46,649 bases of DNA from CAZEAN01 sp964510225 (GCA_964510225.1 CAZEAN010000043.1:1-46649); one strand, 5' to 3'; counted from the first letter of the stretch, positions 8,473-17,794 are shown. Numbers and translations: made by a program. The notes: generated by a model not told the origin, from the letters alone.

Positions 8473-9590
8473 GTTCGTCCGAGCACCTTGACAATCGCTC
8501 GTTTGACTTTCAATGGTTCAATGGACCCAGTCTTCCGGTAGATAACCTCACCACCGGGAGCAATCAAAAGAGTGTACGGGATTGGACCAGGCCATTCAGG
8601 GTCAAGTGCTTCGGCAAAGGCATCGAGATCGTCGGTCTCCAGAATGTAGTTCGAGGCGGAGACGTGATTCTCCATCAAGGTTTCGAGTGCCTTTTCTTGT
8701 TTGTCCAGCTTGTCGAGACTAATGGTAACCAGTCGGAAGTCGCGCTTGCGGTACATCCGGTGCATTGTTACGAACTCGGGGATCTCAGCAACACAAGGGC
8801 CGCACCAGGTTGCCCAGAGATTGACGACGAGCAAGTCGTCGGAGTCGTTTTGAGCCACCTCGGTGACACCCTGGAGGTCGATTATCTCAAGGGTAGCCTC
8901 CTCGGTATTCCAACGCTCCAGCGATCGCCTTGCATCCTCTCGCTTATCCGACCACTTGGTCGAGCACCCAAACACTCGAGTTTTCGAGACCGGAACCTCA
9001 GTACCCCTGAGCAACGCCTCGACGGCATTGATGGCGTCATGGGAGGTAACTTCGCCGACCTCGGCATCATCAAACCTCCCGTTGTATCGTAGAATTCGAT
9101 CTTGGTCGAAAATGAAGACGTGTGGAGTCGCAAGGGCACCATAAGCACGGGAGGTCTCTTGAGTTTCACCATCGTAAAGATAGGGATATTTGTACTGATG
9201 ATCACGCGCCCGGATTTTCATGTCTTCGAATGAATCACCGAGATCTGTATAGCCAAGTTCATCGAGACGGACCGCGAGTGGATCATTCGGTGAGATCGCC
9301 ACGAATGCCACACCTCGGCTCGCGTATTCATCGTAGAAATTGGTGAATCGCTCTTCATAGGCCTGTGCCGTCGGGCAGTGGTTGCAGGTGAAGACGATGA
9401 CCAGAACCTCGGCATCCTTGAAGTTATCGAGTCTGTATGTCTTTCCATCAACACCAGGGAGTTTGAACTCAGGTGCTTGGCTTCCGACTGCCAGCGTAGT
9501 CACGTCCTCAGCGGCAACAAGGGGAGAAAGTGCTGCACTGAGAGTGAGGAGGACGGATGTGGTTACAAGACTGGTAACGAGCGGACGCAT
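8466..9590 (-). CDS. Secreted protein with two thioredoxin-fold domains
   Basis: This 374-residue exported protein joins two redoxin domains. After a signal peptide (MRPLVTSLVTTSVLLTLSAA, cut near VAA), domain 1 is peroxiredoxin/AhpC-like with C69-NH-C72 in FTCNHCPTAQ. Domain 2 is TlpA/ResA-like with C263-GP-C266 in LWATWCGPC. The linker between them carries a lone Cys in VFGCSTKWSDKRED. Both CxxC pairs are complete, so thiol-disulfide exchange in the periplasm is the likely role. I chose the ATG at 9590 because AGGAG lies 8 bases upstream and a signal peptide follows directly. An upstream in-frame start at 9683 would bury it. The 3' end overlaps the convergent gene by 7 bases. Confidence 0.88.
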   Translation of the reverse strand: MRPLVTSLVTTSVLLTLSAALSPLVAAEDVTTLAVGSQAPEFKLPGVDGKTYRLDNFKDAEVLVIVFTCNHCPTAQAYEERFTNFYDEYASRGVAFVAISPNDPLAVRLDELGYTDLGDSFEDMKIRARDHQYKYPYLYDGETQETSRAYGALATPHVFIFDQDRILRYNGRFDDAEVGEVTSHDAINAVEALLRGTEVPVSKTRVFGCSTKWSDKREDARRSLERWNTEEATLEIIDLQGVTEVAQNDSDDLLVVNLWATWCGPCVAEIPEFVTMHRMYRKRDFRLVTISLDKLDKQEKALETLMENHVSASNYILETDDLDAFAEALDPEWPGPIPYTLLIAPGGEVIYRKTGSIEPLKVKRAIVKVLGRTY

Positions 9591-9881
9591 TGTTGAAACT
9601 CCTGATTGATCAAGATTCGATCCGAGTGCTGAAGGACCTGGCTCCAGTTTGTCGATGCCGAAAGGCAATTCCAGTCGTACCAAAAGTGGTGTTAGTCTGA
9701 TAGTTCTTGTCTATTGATTCGCGGAGTCACGCAGATACTGGACCAAGGCAAAACGATTGCTGTCGAACTCGATTATGATGTAACGACAGGCTCGCAACTT
9801 CGCTTCACTCAATCATCTCTGGATTCTTGAGCACGTTGAAGGATAGATCGACAACCTGAAGGGAGGGCTTGGTCCAGCGGT
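9591..9881. other. Intergenic stretch without a supported gene
   Basis: These 291 bases lie between the start of the double-thioredoxin gene and the stop of the enolase-family gene, both on the minus strand. They must hold the promoter of the former and the end of the latter. I see no convincing promoter, terminator hairpin or small gene. Confidence 0.5.
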
Positions 9882-11141
9882 TCAAAAGGTTGTTACTTCT
9901 GTTGCAGCATTGAGAAACGAGGGATCGATCGTAATCCCGAAACCTGGTCCTGAGGGGACAAGAATCATTCCCTTCTCAGGGTGTAGACTGGAGGTGTTAC
10001 TACTCACAGGAATCTCGGGGCTACCTTTGTATTCGGTGTAAGGACCAGGGTTGGGGATGCAGGAAACGAAGTGTGCCGCGTCCAAAAACCCCAGTCCAGA
10101 GCCAGACATGTGCGGTGTACAGCGCATACCAGCAGCGTTAGCCATCCGGGCGACACGGATCGAGCGCAGGAAACCACCGTGGTAGTGGAGGTCGGGTTGT
10201 ACAATATCAACTCCACGGTTAGCAATCATCCATCGGAATCGATAGGTGCTAAACTCCTGCTCACCTCCAGCAATCGGGATTCTCAACGCGTCCGCAACCG
10301 CCTTGGTGTCACCGAGATGATCGAACCGACAGGGCTCTTCGAAGAGGTCGTAATCGTGCTCCTCCATCAACCGGCCGATCTTGATTGCCTCGTTGACTTC
10401 ATACGAGCTATTCGCGTCAGCGTAGAGAGTGAAGTTGGGACCGAAAGTCTCGCGGACGAGTGGAATCAGCTCTTGGGAACGACCGAGTGGTTCGTCCTTG
10501 GCAACACCCATCCGACCACCGAGTCGGAACTTTAATGCTCGGACGCCAATCTCGGAGACGATCGACTCCAGGTATTCGATTTCCTCTTGAGGTGAATTAC
10601 CCCGATTTCCACTGGCACGATAGACCGGAATCTCGCGTCGCTGAACACCTCCGAGAAGATCACCCATTGACTTCCCCGTGACCTTACCAAGCAGGTCCAG
10701 GATTGCAAACTCTGCCGCAGCCACACAGACCCAGAACGGCAGACCTTGATATTTATAATTACTTCGATATCGGTACAGGTCCACAAGAAGTGATTCTAAT
10801 TTCCGGGCATCCCGATTAGCAAAGAAGGGTGCGACCCGATCTAGGAAAATGGGATAAGTTTGTCCGAAATGTATGGCGTTCGGTACAGAGAATCCCTCGA
10901 CACCCTCAGTGGAGCGGACTCGGACAACGAATTGACGACCGTTCCGGAGCAACTCCATAGCATCGAGCGTTACAGGTGCATCGAGTTCCTCGAGGTCAAG
11001 GATCGGTGTTTGTTCGATCGTCTTCAATCGCTCGTTGAGGAGCTCCGGTTGATCGAGCCTCACCACCCCCAGGCGACCGAGGGTTACTGCAAGACCGCCA
11101 CCACAGGAAGCTCGAATTAACTGTCGGCGATTGAGTACCAC
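9882..11141 (-). CDS. Enolase-superfamily enzyme (mandelate racemase / muconate lactonizing type), exported
   Basis: The protein has 419 residues. The catalytic set is complete: K204-x-R206 in ALKFRLGG, metal ligands D242 (LYADANSSYE), E268/E269 (LFEEPCR) and E294 (GGEQEF), and the D317/H344 pair (VQPDLHYHGG, CTPHMSGSG). The superfamily removes a proton next to a carboxylate, giving racemisation, cycloisomerisation or sugar-acid dehydration. The residues here fit a mandelate-racemase-type acid-sugar dehydratase or epimerase, but the substrate cannot be read. The N terminus MVLNRRQLIRASCGGGLAVTL looks like a Tat signal. The ATG lies 24 bases after the preceding ABC-2 permease gene, so it is the last gene of a five-gene run. 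An exported enolase-family enzyme next to a secreted esterase suggests joint processing of a sugar acid. Confidence 0.88.
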   Translation of the reverse strand: MVLNRRQLIRASCGGGLAVTLGRLGVVRLDQPELLNERLKTIEQTPILDLEELDAPVTLDAMELLRNGRQFVVRVRSTEGVEGFSVPNAIHFGQTYPIFLDRVAPFFANRDARKLESLLVDLYRYRSNYKYQGLPFWVCVAAAEFAILDLLGKVTGKSMGDLLGGVQRREIPVYRASGNRGNSPQEEIEYLESIVSEIGVRALKFRLGGRMGVAKDEPLGRSQELIPLVRETFGPNFTLYADANSSYEVNEAIKIGRLMEEHDYDLFEEPCRFDHLGDTKAVADALRIPIAGGEQEFSTYRFRWMIANRGVDIVQPDLHYHGGFLRSIRVARMANAAGMRCTPHMSGSGLGFLDAAHFVSCIPNPGPYTEYKGSPEIPVSSNTSSLHPEKGMILVPSGPGFGITIDPSFLNAATEVTTF

Positions 11142-11165
11142 GGTTGAACTCCAGCGATCTCAGGC

Positions 11166-12965
11166 TCAACCGACGCCCGTCCTTTTGGGGTCGATTGTTG
11201 TGGTGTTCGACGGTCGTCCTTGAATGGCATCGAAGCTCTTGAAACAATGGGTTGACAGCAGTTGCGCAGCCAAAAAATAGCTAACTAAACCAAGGAGACT
11301 CGCAAGGATAAAACTCATTCCCTCGTCGTTGGTCAATAAACTGTAATTGTATCTGTTCGAATTATCGAGAAAACCGGACAACTGCCAGACTTCCTCGAAC
11401 GAGAGTCCAGCAAGCCAGAGGATCATTGGTGTACATCCGACAAGAACAATTGGGTCATTAATGAACCAGACTGCAATGATCAGGTAGCCCAAGTTGGAAA
11501 GTAACATCAAACCAACCGTCCAGCTCAAGGCTCGTGTCGTCGTTTTCGAGGTCAACGAGAAGTACGTTCCGAGGCTGACGGCATACCAAACAAAGATCCC
11601 CAAGACGAAGATGGAGAGGAGAAGTCCGAAGAGGTGGAGGGCTCCAGCGAGGGTAGAAACAATCCAAACGACCCCGATGGGCAAGAAGAACCACCGAAGT
11701 GACCAAACTGCCCCAAGCATTTTTGCCTTCAGAATCTCTGTACTACTAAGATCAGTAGTTAGCAGACTTGTCCATGTGTCTTGTTCGCGTTCGACGGCGA
11801 TCGAACTTGCCGCTCCGACGGCAACGCCAAGACCAATCAATATATAGGTCAACGCACCGATAATTCTTGTGGCTTCATTTAGTGATTCACGTGAGTCATA
11901 GTTCACCATGGGGCTGTACCCGAACGTAAGAAGCTCACCGAAGGCATCGAACCCAAGATCATAGAGGGTTACGCAGGTCGCGCCGATCACACCGAGAGCA
12001 ACGAATGAGCCTGCGATCCGAGCCACGAGGCCAAGCCGGACACTGTACCGCTCTTTCCAGAGCATCGGATTGGTACCAATCGGGGGCCTCGGAAACAATC
12101 GGGGTCGAGGCTCTTTTCCTGATCGTCCAAGTCTTCTCTTCCCCTTCCGTCGTTGTGCACCTTCGTTCCGAAAACTAGGGCGTAGCCTGAACGTAGCCAT
12201 TCCCAAGAAAAGTAGAGAGAAGATCGACTGTCCGGTAAGCATCCAGGCGATTTCGCTGAGACTATTCGATGAGATTCCCCCGGACTGGCTGAGGAACCAG
12301 AATGGGTTGGTGACAAGAAAGGGAGTGCAGACTGCATTGACGATGCTGGTGATCGGACCGTTAAGCGATGAGACGAGACTGATGAGGATGGACGGGACTG
12401 AGAGCCAGAGAAGGCAAACGAGATAAGTCCCCATGATGGCGTCGCGAACTCGACGTGCGAAAGCGGAGATCCCGACCGAAAGACTCGCCACAAAGAGCAT
12501 GGAACTGATCGTCACCACATAAACGAGCCCGATCTCCAGCGGATCAACACCTCCGAAAAGGCTCAAAAGGCTGATGATCGGAAGCCCAATCGCCAAGATT
12601 ACGGCAAGGTGAAGTAACTTCGCTGCTAGTTTCCCTAAGACGATTTCCGGAGAAGTTAGTTGGCTTGCAAGGAGGTAGTGGAGCGTTTTCCGCTGGCGTT
12701 CGTCAGCGACCACGCCTGCTGTAAAAGCCGGTGTCAGAAATAAGACTGTAAGCCCTTGTGTAGCAACTAACGTCCAGAAGATCGACTGCGCAAAATTACT
12801 CATTTCCCCGATCGAAACAAGTTCTTGTCCAAACCCAATGCTGCTGTCGTAGACTTGCCAGAAGAAGAACAGAAGAAGTAGACCATAACCAAACCTAATG
12901 ATGTAATAGCGGCCCCGTCGAGCGGTCGTAAGCAGTTCGGTATAGAAGACAGGGCCGGGTAGCAT
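11166..12965 (-). CDS. ABC-2 type permease, internally duplicated
   Basis: This 599-residue polytopic membrane protein has two halves that look alike. Half 1 starts PGPVFYTELLTTARRGRYYI and later has VADERQRKTLHYLLASQLTSPEI. Half 2 starts GTNPMLWKERYSVRLGL and later has VEREQDTWTSLLTTDLSSTEI. These are the amphipathic helix and the ER-x-T-LL motif of ABC-2 permeases (NosY/ABC-2 families), present twice. A basic cytoplasmic linker (about 265-305, rich in Arg and Lys) joins them. The protein may thus supply both transmembrane halves of an exporter alone. No ATPase is fused; the ATPase two genes upstream in the run (16191-17090) is the only local partner. It starts 41 bases after the esterase-like gene and ends 24 bases before the enolase-family gene. 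Confidence 0.85.
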   Translation of the reverse strand: MLPGPVFYTELLTTARRGRYYIIRFGYGLLLLFFFWQVYDSSIGFGQELVSIGEMSNFAQSIFWTLVATQGLTVLFLTPAFTAGVVADERQRKTLHYLLASQLTSPEIVLGKLAAKLLHLAVILAIGLPIISLLSLFGGVDPLEIGLVYVVTISSMLFVASLSVGISAFARRVRDAIMGTYLVCLLWLSVPSILISLVSSLNGPITSIVNAVCTPFLVTNPFWFLSQSGGISSNSLSEIAWMLTGQSIFSLLFLGMATFRLRPSFRNEGAQRRKGKRRLGRSGKEPRPRLFPRPPIGTNPMLWKERYSVRLGLVARIAGSFVALGVIGATCVTLYDLGFDAFGELLTFGYSPMVNYDSRESLNEATRIIGALTYILIGLGVAVGAASSIAVEREQDTWTSLLTTDLSSTEILKAKMLGAVWSLRWFFLPIGVVWIVSTLAGALHLFGLLLSIFVLGIFVWYAVSLGTYFSLTSKTTTRALSWTVGLMLLSNLGYLIIAVWFINDPIVLVGCTPMILWLAGLSFEEVWQLSGFLDNSNRYNYSLLTNDEGMSFILASLLGLVSYFLAAQLLSTHCFKSFDAIQGRPSNTTTIDPKRTGVG

Positions 12966-13006
12966 TAGAAATACTCCACTTAATGTACAGAAGGCGTGCA
13001 GATCGC

Positions 13007-15169
13007 TTAGTGCGGCAATTGTCCCTCAACGGTCCAGTCGAACGCTCGCCTCATCTTCTTCCTGAACTCGATTGTCCAGCGGTAGTGTGTAGGATCTGCC
13101 TTAAGCATGAGCATTCGTGGTGCCAACAGGCTTAGCGCCTGAGGGTATCCCATGATCCGCTCCAGGTTGAGGAATGCTGGACCAGTGCGAACCGTTTGAG
13201 GTAGGTCAATCAAACGGATATAACTCACGCTAGGTTCAAAGACCGCTGCCCAGAGAGCGATCGTCGTTGCCTCACCCCGACCTTCGAGTGTGAACTCGGG
13301 ATCTTCCCCAAGCCAACCACACAACTCCTGTCCTACCGCCAATGCCCGCCGAAGATCCCAGACGCGCATTCCATCAAGGGTTTGACCGAGGAGGGCAAAC
13401 CGCCTCCGGATCTGGGTGTCTTCAGAGCCGCTTTCCCAAGCGTTTGAGCCGATCCCACGGGTTGGGATGATCAATGTGCTCGTGTTGTATACAAGACAGC
13501 TCGCGAGAATTGAATTCTTTACTGATGGTGGTGTGGCGTCGTCAAAATTCCAATGAAAATCCTCAGAAGTGTTTATTCGGTCGTAATCCGCAGGGGGAGG
13601 ACTATCGTTGTCCACCCAATCAAACCAGGGCTCCCACTGTTGCCACGCATCTTGGTCGATTACCTCAACACTGAAGGTTCGATTGACCTCACGTCCTTGT
13701 GTGCTGGAGAGCAAGTACCCTCGCAATCGAACTCCTGGCTCTGTGGTGTAGTCGATTGCTCTCATCCTGAGAGAACCGAATTCCTTTGGCTCCCCATAAC
13801 CAATGTTGAGAGGCACAATATCATCGTCGGAGGGCCAACCCGCAAAGACCTTGGATTCTAGCTCAGACATCCATTTCTCACGGAGCTTTTTCCAGTCCTC
13901 GATTGACTCGGGTACAGGCGGAACTTCAGCGATTGGTACGAACGTCTCGTCAATCTGATCGTTTCGAGCATCCTGTAAGATTTCACCGACATCGAGAACC
14001 CTTAACTCTTTCATTGGTACTCGACGGTCTGGTTCGTCGATTGCTTCAACTTCGGTTGGATTCCCTTTGAGCCAGGTTTCCATGAAGGCAAACGAAGGGT
14101 GCCTCAGCTCCTCCGTATCGGCGTGGCCTCCTGCTCCCATCACAAGGTCGAGTCGATCCGCCGCGTGATACCATTGATAGACATTTTCGAGTTGCTGATA
14201 GATCCGACGAACTCCAGCTTCGGGAAAGATCGGGTCGAGATCGCTGTTTTCCACCAAGAGGGCTTTGGGAGCAACGAGGGCGGCAAGTGTCGGAAAGTCC
14301 CAGCGATAGGTGTTGACCATATACATGCAGTCGCAGTGGCCAGTGATAACTCCATCAGGATGGGCCCCAGTAGGTCCACCCTGAACCAAATGATCACGGA
14401 GGTCTGTGATCCCAGCGACCGGGATTACAGTCGTTAACCGATCATCAAGTGCGCCGAGCCACCACGATGTTGCACCACCGCCGGACCGACCCGTGACACC
14501 GAGCCGATTCGGATCGACCTCGACGCGAGAACAGAGATAATCGATTGCCCGGATCCCATTCCAAGTCTCGATTCCCGCTGGGGTATAGCCAGCTGATTGC
14601 CACCACCAACGTCCTTTTCTCGCGGTACCATGATGGAGGCCGGGGACCTCACCGAGTTGTAGTGTATCAACGACGAGGCAGACGTAACCATTGGCGGCAT
14701 ACCATTCGGCATGGTGCTGGTAGTGTGCCTTGTTTCCAAAGATCACACCGTCACGCTCTTCACGACCATGACCACAGACGTAGAGAATTGCTGGGAGTGG
14801 CTCCTCAACTTGACGAGGACGATACAGATTCGCAGTGACGTAAAGCCCCGGCAGCGATTGGTAGAGAATCTTCTCAATCACAAAATCGGGTTGGTCGACT
14901 CGACCTCGGATTTCAGCTTTCAATGGAGTGCGTGGAGGGAACGGTTCAAGGCTGAGCATTTCACGGAGCTGGCTTTGCAACTCGGACCGAATCGCCATCC
15001 AATCTGCCGCAGTCTGTATTCCTTGTAACGGTCTCGATTCGATCTCTTCGACCTGATGCCGAAAATAATCGGCGAGTGGTAAGGTCGAGTCTCTCTCCTG
15101 ACCAGTTTCCTGGAGCGTGACCGCGAGGATCGTGGAGAGGAGTGTGGCAACCAGGGGAATGCTGCTCAT
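13007..15169 (-). CDS. Secreted alpha/beta hydrolase, acetylxylan-esterase-like
   Basis: This 720-residue exported protein has a signal peptide of about 20 residues (MSSIPLVATLLSTILAVTLQ). It has an alpha/beta-hydrolase domain with a nucleophile elbow GRSGGG (S229), an acid in NSDLDPIFP (D310 or D312) and H349 in GAGGHADTE. The stretch GHCDCMYMVNTYRWDFP marks the group annotated as acetylxylan esterase or S9-like hydrolase in planctomycetes. Such enzymes remove acetyl or other acyl groups from plant or algal polysaccharides. A second region (about 400-720) also has hydrolase-like strands, with VWDLRRALAVGQELCG near residue 600, but I see no clear second Ser-His pair. It lies between the two permease genes of the run, 30 bases after one and 41 bases before the other. 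The substrate is unknown. Confidence 0.86.
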   Translation of the reverse strand: MSSIPLVATLLSTILAVTLQETGQERDSTLPLADYFRHQVEEIESRPLQGIQTAADWMAIRSELQSQLREMLSLEPFPPRTPLKAEIRGRVDQPDFVIEKILYQSLPGLYVTANLYRPRQVEEPLPAILYVCGHGREERDGVIFGNKAHYQHHAEWYAANGYVCLVVDTLQLGEVPGLHHGTARKGRWWWQSAGYTPAGIETWNGIRAIDYLCSRVEVDPNRLGVTGRSGGGATSWWLGALDDRLTTVIPVAGITDLRDHLVQGGPTGAHPDGVITGHCDCMYMVNTYRWDFPTLAALVAPKALLVENSDLDPIFPEAGVRRIYQQLENVYQWYHAADRLDLVMGAGGHADTEELRHPSFAFMETWLKGNPTEVEAIDEPDRRVPMKELRVLDVGEILQDARNDQIDETFVPIAEVPPVPESIEDWKKLREKWMSELESKVFAGWPSDDDIVPLNIGYGEPKEFGSLRMRAIDYTTEPGVRLRGYLLSSTQGREVNRTFSVEVIDQDAWQQWEPWFDWVDNDSPPPADYDRINTSEDFHWNFDDATPPSVKNSILASCLVYNTSTLIIPTRGIGSNAWESGSEDTQIRRRFALLGQTLDGMRVWDLRRALAVGQELCGWLGEDPEFTLEGRGEATTIALWAAVFEPSVSYIRLIDLPQTVRTGPAFLNLERIMGYPQALSLLAPRMLMLKADPTHYRWTIEFRKKMRRAFDWTVEGQLPH

Positions 15170-15199
15170 TCTTGATAGACTCCAAGTTCGAGTAGTTGC

Positions 15200-16189
15200 T
15201 CAACCGCTCGTCGGTAGATCACGCCTGAGAAAGAGTAATGCTCCTAGCGTGCTCCCCACCGCAAAGACACCGACTAACACTCCGAGATCTGTTCGGTACT
15301 CTCCAGTAGGATCGAGCGTAAATCCAACTGGAGCGTAATACTCGAAGATCGAAATGTTTGTTACCCAATCATAGCCTTCGACCGTCTGTGTAAAGACGAG
15401 TGCCGCGACTCCACTGAGTGTGACTGCGATCCCAAGGATCGCTGCACGGACACGTGAAAGGTCGCGTGCCGAGAAGATCAAGGTGAGGCTGAAGATAGAG
15501 AGCCCAAACGCCACGGTCATCAGGTAAGAAGGCAGCAACTCGAGGAGGGTGCCAGGAGCATCGATCTCGAAATAGAGTGGCGCCAGGAGGTGAGCGACGA
15601 TTAGTGCTCCTGACGAAACTAAGAGCATAATAAGGGTGCTCAGAATCTGTGCCCCGATGTAAGTGATCCGACGGACTGGTCGAGTCATCGTGAGGTCCAG
15701 AGTCCCGCGTTCAATCTCACCCGCAACCGAACCTGAACCTCGAGCAATCGCCAAGCCCATCAACGTCAAGATGATCACGGGATGATTCGCAAAACAGACT
15801 TGCATGGCCAACGTTAGTGGACCCTCCGGGTCAAACAAGAGATCTTGTGGTACACCGAGGGCAAGGAAGAAGCCAGCCCCTCGGCTCCTTCCTCGTCGAC
15901 GCGATCCTTCTTCCTCCCGATCATTGTCGTTCTCATCCGTCGACTCACTTGTTGAGCCTGAATCTTGATCCGAGGATCCGCTGTTTTCGGTAGCGACTTG
16001 TTCGCCATCTACTGAATCAGCGGGATCACCACCCTCGGCAATCGTTTCTCGGAGCGACTCCATTCGTTCTTGGAAGAGGGAGACCGACCAGTTCCAGAGC
16101 GTCGCGAGACCAAAGAAGATCACCACGGTAGAACCAAGTGCCCATCGAGACTCGCCCAGCAGCTTCTTGACAATCGTCAGTAGCACCAT
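15200..16189 (-). CDS. ABC-2 type transporter permease with acidic loop
   Basis: The protein has 329 residues. TM1 lies at about 16-40. It is followed by an unusual polar insert: an acidic Ser/Asp/Glu stretch (about 51-95) and then an Arg-rich patch (97-103). Five or more further hydrophobic segments follow. The motif EIERGTLDLTMTRPVRRITYIGAQ is the conserved ABC-2 cytoplasmic helix. The start is 1 base after the stop of the ATPase gene, so the two form a transporter pair (ATPase plus membrane subunit) of the NatAB/NosFY kind. The direction is most likely export. The loop, on the opposite side of the membrane from the conserved helix or as an extended cytoplasmic tongue, is not typical for the family. 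Confidence 0.85.
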   Translation of the reverse strand: MVLLTIVKKLLGESRWALGSTVVIFFGLATLWNWSVSLFQERMESLRETIAEGGDPADSVDGEQVATENSGSSDQDSGSTSESTDENDNDREEEGSRRRGRSRGAGFFLALGVPQDLLFDPEGPLTLAMQVCFANHPVIILTLMGLAIARGSGSVAGEIERGTLDLTMTRPVRRITYIGAQILSTLIMLLVSSGALIVAHLLAPLYFEIDAPGTLLELLPSYLMTVAFGLSIFSLTLIFSARDLSRVRAAILGIAVTLSGVAALVFTQTVEGYDWVTNISIFEYYAPVGFTLDPTGEYRTDLGVLVGVFAVGSTLGALLFLRRDLPTSG

Positions 16190-16190
16190 G

Positions 16191-17090
16191 TCACTTCACC
16201 TCTGCTTCGAAATCTGCGTGGGGGCCGTGGTAGCGGTCGTAGAGGGCTTTCAAGTCGTCGGTCCCAATTGCGATATCAGTAACGTCCTGTGTTGCGAGCC
16301 ATCCCAAGAGCGGCCCGACATCGCCTCGATGCTCGAGGAAAAGCACTTCGCCGTTACGTTCCCGGACGGCGAGGCCCAGGTCTTCGGGATAAACATCAGG
16401 AGGTGATTCTCTGAATCGAACTAACAAGAGGCGTAGGTCGCTGCGACGCTGATGCATGTCTTCAACATGCATGAGGTCCCCCTTCCGCATGATGGCGACT
16501 CGGTCGGCGACTTGTTCTACTTCGGAGAGGACATGACCTGAAAAGATGACTGTCTGACCGGAATCCTTAGCATCCTGCACTAATCTTAGGACCTCGTTAC
16601 GGGCAGTCGGATCGAGCGCCGAGGTCGGTTCGTCCAGAATCAGGAGATCGACGGGATCGGAAAACGCCTGTGCGAGGGCGAGCTTTTGCTTCATTCCGGT
16701 GGAGTAGGTCCTAACCTTGCGGTTGAGATCGAGCTTCATGACGGTCTCGGCTATCGCGAGCGCCCGATCAATCCCGACGCCACCTCGTAACGCACTTAGG
16801 TAACGGAGAAGATCGATGCCCCGGGTCCCTCCCGGCAATCGAACTTCCCCAGGGATGTACGAGACATGTTCGCGCACGAGGATGCTCTTCTTCCAGCAAT
16901 CGAGACCGTCAAAGAGGGCCTGGCCGCGGGTCGGGCGAATGAGCCCGAGGAGGAGCCGAAGCAAGGTTGTCTTTCCAGAGCCGTTAGGCCCAAGAAGGCC
17001 AAAGATTTCACCTTTCTGGATCTTGAGAGTCACTTCGTTGAGTGCTCGGACCTTGCCGTAGTGCTTGGATAATCCTTGTGTCAGGATCAT
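16191..17090 (-). CDS. ABC transporter ATP-binding protein
   Basis: This is the cytoplasmic ATPase of an ABC-2 exporter. From the ATG at 17090, it opens MILTQGLSKHYGKVRALNEV. It has Walker A GPNGSGKTT (34-42), the signature STGMKQKLALAQ, Walker B LLILDEPTSALDP and an H-loop in IFSGHVLSEVEQ. A C-terminal tail of about 80 residues follows, as in NatA- or NosF-like proteins. A TTG at 17168 would add 26 residues that do not look like the family. I prefer 17090 by alignment to the usual start, although its ribosome site is weak. It is the first gene of the minus-strand run: the permease follows after 1 base, then the esterase-like gene, the duplicated permease and the enolase-family gene. It may serve both permeases. 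Confidence 0.92.
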   Translation of the reverse strand: MILTQGLSKHYGKVRALNEVTLKIQKGEIFGLLGPNGSGKTTLLRLLLGLIRPTRGQALFDGLDCWKKSILVREHVSYIPGEVRLPGGTRGIDLLRYLSALRGGVGIDRALAIAETVMKLDLNRKVRTYSTGMKQKLALAQAFSDPVDLLILDEPTSALDPTARNEVLRLVQDAKDSGQTVIFSGHVLSEVEQVADRVAIMRKGDLMHVEDMHQRRSDLRLLLVRFRESPPDVYPEDLGLAVRERNGEVLFLEHRGDVGPLLGWLATQDVTDIAIGTDDLKALYDRYHGPHADFEAEVK

Positions 17091-17269
17091 GGGACTTTCT
17101 TCAACTCCGAGGACATCGGTGACCGCTCCGTTGAAGGTCGTGCGTTTTGAGTTTGGGACGTCGATCAAGTTGACCCCGATCGACTCCTGATTTTAGTGCC
17201 TTCATCGAGCGATTGCGACGGCCTCGAATACGATTACGACAGAATTCGGAGTTCCGTCTCGGGGTGCGT

Positions 17270-17794
17270 TCAATCCCAACGTCGTTGTTGGCGGACCCAC
17301 TCGATCTGGGCGGTGTGGTGCTTGCTATGCCAGGCATAGTAGGATAGGGCTTCATCAAGACGGACTTTCTTGCCAGTCTCAGGGTGATGGAACGAGCGCG
17401 CAAACTGGGTTGCAGGCAACCGCTGGATGCACTGGACCCAGCGACCGTGGAGTCCCTCCAGCAGCAGGAGAGAGGGAGCAAGGTCTCCGGTTCGGGCGTC
17501 GTCGAGCTTCGACCACAGCCCTTCGTTGTACGGTTTGATGGTCGGTTGATCTTCGGTCAGAGTCCATTTGAACCGCACATAGCTGTTCAAGTGACTATCA
17601 ACCAGATGATGAGCGATCTGCCGGATCGTCCAGTTCCGGTAGAGCGTATCCAATTGTTCGTTTGAGAGTCCGTCCACGGCTTGACGGAGTCGAGCCGGTG
17701 CTTGAGCAAGGACCTCTGTGAACTCAGCGATCCGCTGGAGACCGATTTCGATTTCGGGAACAAACTCGCCGGCCGGGTTTCGAGGAGGGGTCAT
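17270..17794 (-). CDS. DinB/YfiT-family putative metal-dependent thiol transferase
   Basis: This four-helix-bundle protein of 174 residues belongs to the DinB/YfiT group, whose studied members are metal-dependent (bacillithiol or glutathione type) S-transferases or hydrolases. It opens NPAGEFVPEIEIGLQRIAEF. The metal site is the three-His pattern of the family: a His in QIAHHLVDSHLNSY and the pair in YYAWHSKHHTAQI near the C terminus. I chose the ATG at 17794, which puts PAGEF at the family's usual position. Starts at 17815 and 17878 are possible. The stop lies about 180 bases before the start of the ABC ATPase gene on the same strand. Its low-molecular-weight thiol in planctomycetes is not known to me. 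Confidence 0.85.
   Translation of the reverse strand: MTPPRNPAGEFVPEIEIGLQRIAEFTEVLAQAPARLRQAVDGLSNEQLDTLYRNWTIRQIAHHLVDSHLNSYVRFKWTLTEDQPTIKPYNEGLWSKLDDARTGDLAPSLLLLEGLHGRWVQCIQRLPATQFARSFHHPETGKKVRLDEALSYYAWHSKHHTAQIEWVRQQRRWD

Noticed and set aside
9700..9890. Minus-strand reading of a short protein-like piece (NLLNRWTKPSLQVVDLSFN)
   Set aside because: It has no start codon with a ribosome site and I cannot place it in any family, so it may be chance or a very old remnant.
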